Shown: positions 1 to 6,807 of the stretch, one piece after another | How the letters are laid out: each line of letters opens with the position of its first letter | How positions within the stretch are numbered: position 1 is the first letter of the stretch | Origin: Conoideocrella luteorostrata | Lineage: Eukaryota > Ascomycota > Sordariomycetes > Hypocreales > Clavicipitaceae | Reading direction: 5' to 3' | NCBI GenBank assembly: GCA_032433595.1 | Contig: JASWJB010000583.1 | Location: forward strand, 1 to 14,027 | DNA: 14,027 nt | Translations under genes and position numbers: made by a program | Notes under the pieces: generated by a model | Databases searched by the model: none | Seen by the model: the letters and a program-made list of their open reading frames with translations, nothing else | Told to the model about the DNA's origin: nothing

Positions 1-222
1 TGCATGCAGTTACACTTGACCGCAGGTGAGCGGTTTGTTGGTCTATCTACGTCCCGGTCTTCACAGGAGCCTGCTGCATGCAGTTACTCTTGACCGCAGG
101 TGAGCGATTTGTTGGTCCATCTTCGGCTCGGTCTTCACAGGAACCTGCTGCATGCAGTTACACTTGACCGCAGGTGAGCGGCTTGTTGGTCTATCTACAT
201 CCCGGTCTTCACACAAACCTGC
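1..222. repeat. Three tandem copies of a 74-bp repeat
   Basis: Units run 1-74, 75-148 and 149-222. Each begins with the palindrome TGCATGCA and ends with CCTGC. The units differ by scattered substitutions only, with no length change, so this is a minisatellite. The period of 74 is not a multiple of three, so it does not encode a repeat protein. The first unit begins at the window edge, so the array probably continues upstream. It stops about 115 bp before the start codon of the small secreted protein gene. Confidence 0.95.
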
Positions 223-237
223 TATACATGGTTCTAT

Positions 238-246
238 TATATATAT
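238..246 (+). promoter_or_regulatory. TATA-like element of the small secreted protein gene
   Basis: TATATATAT lies about 90 bp upstream of the ATG at 337, between the tandem repeats and the gene. Position and composition fit a fungal TATA box, but the surroundings are AT-rich, so chance occurrence is possible. Confidence 0.35.
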
Positions 247-336
247 TTAGACTCTTTAGTATATCTAAAGACGCTTTTCTTACCTCTTAGTTTTAATACT
301 TTAGTAATCTAACTGTGCCACGTTTTTAACGTTAAG

Positions 337-824
337 ATGCAGTTTAAGCCTCAAATCTTATTACTCCTAGGCATTACTGCCCTAGCATCTCCTACCGCTA
401 TATCTAATGGGGGAAATTTTAATATATTCCAAGTAAGTACTTATAAGTTTACTTTATACTTTATAACTAATTATATTTAAAGACTCTTCATAGAGACCAC
501 AGCGGGAAGGGATGGGTCCAGCTAAGCAAAGCTGGAAGGCTTCAGTCTATTAATGCGGCTGGGAATGTCTTAGACGAAGTTGCTCTTACTCCGGAGCAAG
601 AGGAAAAACTGCGTACCGAAGTAGCTCTTAGAAAGAAGGAGGCGCACAAACAGCCCGATCTACAGCAATCCAAGAGGAAAGAACCCCGCGACATCATCAC
701 AAGGGCTGGCTGTTTCAACTACATCTACGGCTGTAGTCAAGCTGCGGATTGTTATGAATATGGCTGTGAGGATTGTCTCAAAATCAATCCAGTAGGAGTC
801 TGTTATGGGTTCGCTAGACATTGA
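337..824 (+). CDS. Small secreted cysteine-rich protein with pro-region (two exons)
   Basis: Exons 337-432 and 483-824; the 50-bp intron 433-482 has a GTAAGT donor, an AACTAAT branch site and an AAG acceptor. Unspliced, the frame stops inside the intron, so splicing is required. The product is 145 aa. Residues 1-17 or so form a signal peptide (hydrophobic core around ILLLLGITALA). Residues 33-108 contain no cysteine and include a charged, probably helical stretch (about 69-101) with a KR pair at 96-97, a possible Kex2 site. The last 37 residues hold all six cysteines (109, 116, 122, 127, 130, 139), spacing C-x6-C-x5-C-x4-C-x2-C-x8-C, rich in Tyr and Gly. This is the layout of a secreted propeptide or an effector-like protein. 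I do not recognise the family, so any role is inference. It sits alone beside a tandem repeat in a gene-poor stretch. Confidence 0.7.
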
Positions 825-1757
825 GAGCAAGCTGTATTAGAAGCTAGCTTTCTTAGTTCGGTGTTCTTTCTCATATCAAGAAAAACTTATGAGTTTAAGC
901 GGTGTTATGATCAATTCCATTTTCTTTGTGTATCATTATTATCCTATGACATTATGCTTCACTTGAATATATTACAAACCTTCTTTATGGTATTACTCTG
1001 TTAGTAACTTTCTTCACCCAGATGATTGAGAAGTTCAAAACGAAGCATAATACTATCACAGGTCAGGATCGTGCAGTTGTCATAGTATTGTCTTGCTTGT
1101 GAGGATCCAAGTCCATATAACCTTAGAACCCTAAACGTAACCCTGTTTGTGGATAATTATGGGAGAATAATGTGTTCCTCGGTTTATTAGACTTCACGAC
1201 GTCTCGGTCGATATATAGTGATGGCTATTCTTGGTGTTGGTTAAGGCCGAGGCTCATCTTTTTTTGCGCCCTGTGATTCAAAATTAATGGCTGAAACTGG
1301 AATGCCCTGATCCATCCACGACCAACTTTGCAGATTGTGCCCATTGAGCAGCAAATAGCGTGAAATTGTTTTGTATAGGTCTCTCTTGTTGTCAGCTTCA
1401 CTTCACAGCCTCCTTGTTCTGAGCACCTCTGATTGTCTCATATAAAACCACTGAAAGGATACTAGTGACGAGATTTTTGAGGTCGTCGCGGAGGCTTGCG
1501 CGGAGGCTTAATGCAAACCCAGAAGGTCATCAAGTCAACATCGAGTCTGCTCTTGAAAGACAAACCACGCATATTATACAATGCTTAACCACTTGCAAAA
1601 GCTGGAAAATCTATAGCTCATGCGCCGAAAGGTTTGCTCCCTACCGAGTCTGATGATAACATCGGTCAACGGGCGAGTCTCAATGTCATTGGGTGTGGAA
1701 ATTGATGGCAAAGTAGTCATCAGGACGAACATCATATTTATTTGGGAATTGATAGGG

Positions 1758-1802
1758 GTGCTACAAGAATTGATACGTGTGCTACACCTTACGGGTGCTA
1801 CA
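1758..1802. repeat. Three direct GTGCTACA copies
   Basis: GTGCTACA occurs at 1758-1765, 1779-1786 and 1795-1802, twice within GGGTGCTACA. Such clustered short direct repeats are seen at transposon subterminal regions or protein-binding arrays. No matching partner end is visible in the window. Confidence 0.6.
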
Positions 1803-1901
1803 CTTTTCATTGGCTAAAACTTTGCCTAGCCCATTAATTCATCCACAGAAAGGCGGTGTAACTGACGAGCTATTTCGTGCCTTAACAACGGGCCAAATGA
1901 C

Positions 1902-1985
1902 CAATTGCATTACATCTTTTAAATTCAGAATGCTCGTTCCCTATCAAACGAGCAGCATTCTCGTAGTTTTAAATGCAGTAATTGC
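1902..1985. repeat. Large imperfect inverted repeat (hairpin)
   Basis: AGAATGCTCGTT (1927-1938) pairs with AACGAGCAGCATTCT (1947-1961) apart from a 3-nt bulge, with an 8-nt loop. The outer arms (1902-1926 and 1962-1985, both with TTTTAAA and CAATT/AATTG ends) pair imperfectly. It could be a small non-autonomous element or an element end; no flanking target duplication was evident. Confidence 0.5.
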
Positions 1986-2234
1986 GAGTAGCTTATTCCT
2001 CTGAGTATTATTAAATCATGGCCAGACTACAATACAATCATCCTGCGTCTCAGCGGAGCAAAATAAGTCATGTTCTTCGGTATCTTCTCGAAGTTCCCCT
2101 GGCTTGCCACACAAGCTTGTCCCTTCGTTCCGGCAATTATGCTGTTCCACATCTGCCTCCATTGGAACCTGCGTCTCATATTGCTCATTGCTTACCTTGT
2201 TCCAGTCCAGGTAAGCCGTCATCTCTTCCTTACT

Positions 2235-2697
2235 CTATTCCCTTGGTCCCGATGGTGTTGTACAAAGAGGAGTCATCCTTCTGTCGTTCAAACACCATTC
2301 GTACCAGCGCCGGCCATATCGCAACGGGAGACCTGCTGCTCTGCGGTATTCCTGATTGGTTTTAATGCTCCCTCGCGGCTGGATCGCATACCAGGCTGCT
2401 CTAGTAGCAACGTATCTTTCATATATAGTCTGCGGAGACCGATGACACTGCTGCTGATACACAGGTAGACCAGGCACGTCAACCGCGGCAGAAGTCACTT
2501 GACAAGTGGCTGACGCCTCTACAGACTGCAAAGCTTGGTTGTCGTTTGGTGCTGTAGGCAGTAATGCGATAGGGATAAGGCAATCTGCGGCGAGTCTGAG
2601 CGCCTCTGTCAGAGACTACTACTTGTGAGGGCATTCAGAAGCCACGTGATGTCGTGAGTCTAGTGACGCACCTCAGCCTATGGGAGGAGAACAGCAT
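2235..2697 (-). CDS. Candidate secreted RNase T1-like protein, frame broken by a lone TAG
   Basis: Proposed exons on the minus strand: 2697-2672 and 2595-2235; the 76-bp intron 2671-2596 has a GTGCGT donor, CTGAC branch and CAG acceptor. The product is 128 aa with a signal-like N-terminus (hydrophobic from about 10 to 24). Cysteines lie at 14, 40, 59, 110 and 120. A probable helix at 62-80 precedes EYR (91-93), Gly97, WYEW (106-109) and Arg127. Spacing matches RNase T1 Tyr42-Gly47-Glu58-Arg77 without a gap (Tyr92, Gly97, Glu108, Arg127). The T1 catalytic His40 position is Gln90, so RNA cleavage would be doubtful. After the TAG (2237-2235) the same frame stays open to 2016, adding 72 residues with four more cysteines. 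It may be a nonsense-broken gene, a short catalytically dead effector-like protein, or a chance frame; overlapping plus-strand frames exist. Family assignment is inference from a short pattern. Confidence 0.38.
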
Positions 2698-4014
2698 GCA
2701 GCTAGCAAACCCTTCACTGCGGGGTAACAGCGAAGCATAAGTAGGGGAGAAGGAGACCAGATTGTTAGAAGGCCAGAGATTAAGACCGTTCACAATACAG
2801 TGCTACCTTGTTGCTAAGAAGCTACGAATACTTCAGAAGTCTTGTCTATCACTCTGCTTTACCAGTACCCAGTCGTGACAGCACCTGCCTCTAGCTGCCA
2901 TTGTATTCCTTTGAAGCCAAGTCTATTTTAAGATACACCAGTCCTGGCCGAAGGGACCCGGGCGCCCAGTGTTACAACCAAGGATGCCGATTAAAAGAGG
3001 TCACGTAGCGTATCGCGATGAAGATTCCTCCCGGCGGCAAGGCATTGGAGCTACTAGGTCGACGCAACTTCGCCCGGCCGCGCGTGTCGTAATGCTGTAC
3101 TGCATAAACACCTGTGGCATTGATATCGGCGCCACGTTTGAGAACCTGAGGTGCAATACTAATTGTTATCCTGTTCTGGGGGTATTTGGAGACTTGACGC
3201 TGCTATCGTGATCTTTTCTTACGGTTCATGGTTCATTGCTGACAGGAAGTGGTGTAAACTGTTCGCCTCGTTACACTCACCGTGGAATACCACTAATTTC
3301 TAGATGCCTAACTTGGCTGCAACTTCACCAACAAAATTTTGAAAGGAATGCGCACCAGCCGCATCTAAAACGATCGATAAGGAGCCACTGCTCGCCAGAG
3401 CTAGAATTGGAGGTAGTGCAAAGACCAAAGCGCTTCCTCGTAGCCTTCAATCATCGACTTAGAGGCAATAGCGCGGCTAAGGCGAGGACCGCCAATAATG
3501 AATGCAACGGGTTAGGTATGTCGGCTAGCTTTTACGAATATGATGTGGTAATTATATGTTTAGGACGAGGTTAAGCGTCATTCTATCTCGCGGCGAACCG
3601 AGGTTTCGGAGAGAGTTATATACTATAATATCCGTTCTAAATCGCATCCTATTAGGAATACCCTGTTTTCATTCAATCTCATAGAAGTCGGATGTGCAAG
3701 TTGACCGAGTCCGAGAAGGGTTGTCAACGAATGACTTAACCCCGGGCAATGACACCAATCAGCAGCCGCATTTGGGGTCACCTCTCGGAACAGACAGCGA
3801 AAGCTTCGCTCTTCTAGCACTCTTTAATGCAAGAATTTGTTCTTAGTGTCAAGGTTTTCTTTGACTTATTTATTATAGACGAGCTACAAAGCTGAAGGCA
3901 AATGATGCCGCTTTGTGCAAGGTGCCGACATGTATACCCAAAATCCACCTGAGCAGGCTGCGATAAACATTCATATTCTGACGTTGGTCGTACTAGAACT
4001 ACATAGGTCTGTTT
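2698..4014. other. Gene-free stretch with possible coding remnant
   Basis: No intact gene supported. CCGGCGG occurs at 3031-3037, away from any promoter. On the minus strand 3511-3401 and 3446-3300 form two overlapping open frames of protein-like composition that would make one chain if frameshifted; no family was recognised. From about 3575 to 4014 the sequence is AT-rich and is simply the downstream region of the sugar porter gene. Confidence 0.5.
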
Positions 4015-5795
4015 TTAAACCTCCGACTTCTCGTGATTTGGACGATCGCCGAAATCTACACTCCTCATGACAACCTCATCAGAATCCTCAAAAGCCTTGT
4101 CGCCAAACGCAACAGCAATCTCCTCGAGAGTATGTCCAGCTGTCTCTACGTAGTAAGTCCAAGCAAGAAAGGCTGAGAAAAGACAAAAACCCGCGATGAC
4201 TACATAGAAGTAACCGTGTATTCCTGCAAAAGCGTCCGGAGAAACCATGCCAATGATGAAGTTGAAGATCCAGTTGCTGGTAGTTGCAAGGGCCATTCCC
4301 TTGCTTCGACCGCGCAAGGGAAATATCTCAGCTGGCAATAGCCTATTCCGCAAGTTATTACTATATGTTGCCATCCAATTTATTGGGACTTTCGGAGGTG
4401 TTTTCTTACCAGGGCATGGGGCCCCATGTGAACCCATAAACCACATTGTACAGCATCACGAATGCATACTGGCCGTTGGCTTTGACGTCGATGGGCAGAT
4501 CAGCCTGCGTGAAGCCACAGACAATGCCGAGCAGAACTGCCATCGCAAACCCACCCAGGATCAAGAGTGGTCGTCGACCCCATTTATCAGCGAGGTACCA
4601 GGTTACGATGGTGGCAGCAGTGTAAGGTATGGCATTGGCTCCGGTGTAGAGCAATGACTTTCTCTCGTCGAACCCGGCGGTAGCGAGGGTGCTTGGGAGG
4701 TAGAAAGAGATGATATTAATGCCATTCAGCTGTGCAAACATTTGTACCGTTATGCCAACAATGGTGCGCTTTCGGTATCGAGTGAACATTTCCTAAGCAG
4801 CAAAGTTGTGTCAGAGTGATTTCTACGCATCAATACGGCCGGCAAGATGGAAGATAGTAACTCACGCTCCAGCTACAAGAGCCCAGTGTCTTTTCATATC
4901 GAACTGCCTCCTGGATTTCAAGGAACACGCTCTTGACATGAGAAGCTTCGACATCACCTCCGCTGTGCAAGTCTGCCACCGTCTGAAGGCTTTCTTTCAT
5001 GAACCCTTGCTTTGCGAGCCAACGAGGGGTTTCGGGAAGGAAAAAAGACATGGTAAGGAGAACAAAAGACAGTGCAATCTGAATGATGAACGGCCCTTGC
5101 CACGACATCGAGCCGGGGAGCAGAAAGTTGAAGCCATAGTCTACCCAACACGACAGCATGTATCCAGCGATAAGGAAGGTGTACTCAATTCCAACCATGA
5201 GACCGCGACGATGCGGCGCAGCAATCTCCGTTTGGATGATAGGGACAGTCATGGACAGGAACCCGACGCCAAGACCTTGGATGGTGCGCCCCGCCACGAA
5301 TGTATTGAAATCAGGAGCGAACATTTGCATAAAAGCGCTGAAGAAGTAGATGAAGGCTCCCAAACGGACACACTTCTTCCTGCCAATGATGTCGCCTAAG
5401 CGTCCGGCCATAAGCGCACCAAGAGCAGCAGAGAGCTGCAAGCAGGAGACGGATATGCCGGTAATAGAGGGGTTTACCTTATCAGTGGTACCGTCGGCAC
5501 CGCCGTAGTCTTTGTAAAACTTGGCTACAAAGACTGGGTTGACAAGAAGTCCAGACATAATACCGGAGTTGTACCCAAACAGGGCATCGCCGAGACTGCC
5601 AAAAGCACATGTCGCGAACAGCAGAGGCTTCCCCTTGATGGGGTATCGAGCTGAAATTTTGGAAGGCTTCAGCTTCTTCTCTATCCAGCTTTGGTTTGTG
5701 TCATGGTGAATATGGGTTTGTTGAAGCGCAGCAACATCCTCGATTGATTGTGCCGAGGAATGCTGCTGTTCGTTGTGGGCGCTAAACCCGGCCAT
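4015..5795 (-). CDS. MFS sugar transporter (sugar porter family), three exons
   Basis: Exons 5795-4866, 4792-4410 and 4342-4015; introns of 73 bp (GTGAGT...TAG) and 67 bp (GTAAGA...TAG). The joined frame gives 546 aa, usual for a 12-helix plasma-membrane sugar:H+ symporter. Visible signatures: GYNSGIMSG in helix 1 (74-82), GRLGDIIGRK after helix 2 (131-140), GRTIQGLGVGF (169-179), PETPRWL (254-260) before the central loop, QLNGINIISFYL in helix 7 (331-342), ADKWGRRPLL (378-387), PAEIFPLRGR (441-450), and the end-of-helix-12 VETAGHTLEEI pattern. The usual Asp of the helix-1 GYDxGxxSG motif is Asn here. The N-terminal 50 residues are hydrophilic and cytosolic, as in relatives. Lying in tandem with the TF gene and near xylitol dehydrogenase, it probably imports a pentose, polyol or oligosaccharide; the substrate cannot be read from sequence. 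Confidence 0.93.
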
Positions 5796-5830
5796 TGTGC
5801 AGAAGTATAAGTGGATGTGCTACTGTGAGA

Positions 5831-5850
5831 TATATACGTATATGCATATA
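5831..5850. promoter_or_regulatory. TATA-rich overlapping palindromes before the sugar porter
   Basis: TATACGTATA (5833-5842) overlaps TATATGCATATA (5839-5850), 38-55 bp upstream of the porter ATG. On the minus strand this supplies TATATA near a plausible core-promoter distance. A second TATAT lies near 5929-5934. Confidence 0.35.
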
Positions 5851-6283
5851 CAAAACCTTGAGGAGAATCAGCGGGACTGGAATGGAACGGAGGTATTCTG
5901 ACAATGCGAAGGACGTGAGGCATACGTACATATAAGAGAATTTCCTGTTAATGTCATCTAATAATAAAGGAATTCATTTCCTGGAAAGTATGGGGTTAAT
6001 CTGGGGTAGCTTGGCATGGAGGGGTTATGACCTTCACCAATCTCAATGTCTGACTCGCGCGATGCTAATACCAGGATGTGGTCATGGTTTTGTGCGGGCG
6101 AAGCGATGCAGACACAGGGATACGCGCCACCGCCGCAATGAGACATTCTTCAACCAAAACTTTCCGCAGGAACCTGTGTATTTCTCTGTTCCGCGTCGCC
6201 TGCAGGCCGTTGGATGGGCCCAGAATCCCAGACCCCGAGCCAATGCGATCCGAGGCCCCACCATCTCCAGTATCTGCAAACAT

Positions 6284-6290
6284 CCGCCGG
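6284..6290 (-). promoter_or_regulatory. CCGGCGG candidate Zn2Cys6 site, porter promoter
   Basis: Read on the minus strand this is CCGGCGGATG, identical over ten bases to the copy at 9649-9658. It lies about 490 bp upstream of the porter ATG, within 30 bp of two inverted CreA-type sites. The CCG-N-CGG layout fits an everted Zn2Cys6 dimer site. Function is inferred. Confidence 0.4.
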
Positions 6291-6719
6291 AACCGAAAAT
6301 GCGCTTTGGCCCACAATGTCGTCCTCGAACTAACTAGCGACTTGCTAGAGTCGGCACAAGAATCAGCAGCAGCAACAAGTGTAATAATTTACGTAACGAA
6401 GGCGCGCAGACACTTGAAGAAAAGTTAACAAGTTGTTATGGACATGAAAGAGTAATTGTTGATCCCTGCCTAGCGACAGGACGAACTATCGTTTCGTACG
6501 TTGGATTCGGCGTGACGCTATCCGCCCAATTCTGTTTGCAGCGTGACGCGAGTAGTGTGGTTACATATGGCCGCTATCCCAAGTAAAATTCCAGAGCCAT
6601 AAAAGACCATCCGCACCACCTTCTAACCCATCCATCCCTGGATCTATGAGCGGCGCGGCTCCGGATTCATTTGGTTGATTATATGGAGGATGCCACATGG
6701 GCCGCTCGACAAACGGCGC

Positions 6720-6786
6720 TGAGCGATTTTCGAACCCCCCGGTAGATCTTCGATTACCTATGTCGGCATCTTGCGAAAATCGCTCA
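6720..6786. repeat. Perfect 13-bp inverted repeat just beyond the TF stop codon
   Basis: TGAGCGATTTTCG (6720-6732) and its exact reverse complement (6774-6786) flank 41 nt. The pair begins 21 bp downstream of the minus-strand TF stop codon, so it would lie in that transcript's 3' UTR or at its end. It might be an RNA stem-loop, a factor-binding pair or an element relic. Confidence 0.65.
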
Positions 6787-6807
6787 TACGATGCTGGAAA
6801 TACTGTA

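Larger units (their letters stand above)
825..2015. other. Non-genic stretch with short repeats
   Basis: No gene could be supported. The stretch is AT-rich up to about 1200, with an imperfect 12-bp hairpin (1049-1060 with 1078-1089). A GCGGAGGCTT direct repeat lies at 1488-1497 and 1500-1509. The 1465-1700 part reads as protein-like text on the plus strand split over two frames (about 1465-1620, then about 1624-1704), but it lacks an ATG start and any family I know. It may be an old coding remnant. Confidence 0.5.
5796..6719 (-). promoter_or_regulatory. Upstream region of the sugar porter
   Basis: The span between the TF and the porter, read toward the porter. It holds CreA-type SYGGRG matches at 6001-6006 (CTGGGG), 6256-6261 and 6265-6270 (inverted). 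CCGCCGG at 6284-6290 is the reverse of the CCGGCGG found in the TF/dehydrogenase promoter. Two GCGTGACGC palindromes lie at 6510-6518 and 6541-6549. Several overlapping frames on both strands around 5951-6428 are not credible genes. Confidence 0.4.

Noticed and set aside
1049..1089. 12-bp hairpin with one mismatch
   Set aside because: Common in AT-rich intergenic DNA and without T-run or gene context.
1121..1145. Telomere-like AACCCTAAACGTAACCCTG
   Set aside because: Only one full CCCTAA and one partial copy; too little to claim an interstitial telomere array.
1465..1817. Short plus-strand and minus-strand frames
   Set aside because: The 1465 frame starts with GTG only, the others are short and overlap, and no family was recognised.
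2018..2468. Plus-strand frames of 115 and 132 codons
   Set aside because: They overlap the minus-strand RNase T1-like candidate. The hydrophobic segment near 2140-2215 is tempting, but no family pattern or complete gene structure was found. Kept as the main alternative reading of this stretch.
3236..3574. 112-codon plus-strand frame
   Set aside because: It starts at a non-ATG codon and has random-looking composition; the opposite strand reads better as a coding relic.
4247..5399. Plus-strand frames of up to 197 codons over the sugar porter
   Set aside because: They are antisense shadows of a strongly supported transporter coding sequence.
5951..6428. Several overlapping frames of 60-130 codons on both strands, upstream of the sugar porter
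   Set aside because: They overlap in multiple frames of a GC-richer stretch, have no domain or signal peptide, and lie in the porter promoter; they look like chance frames.
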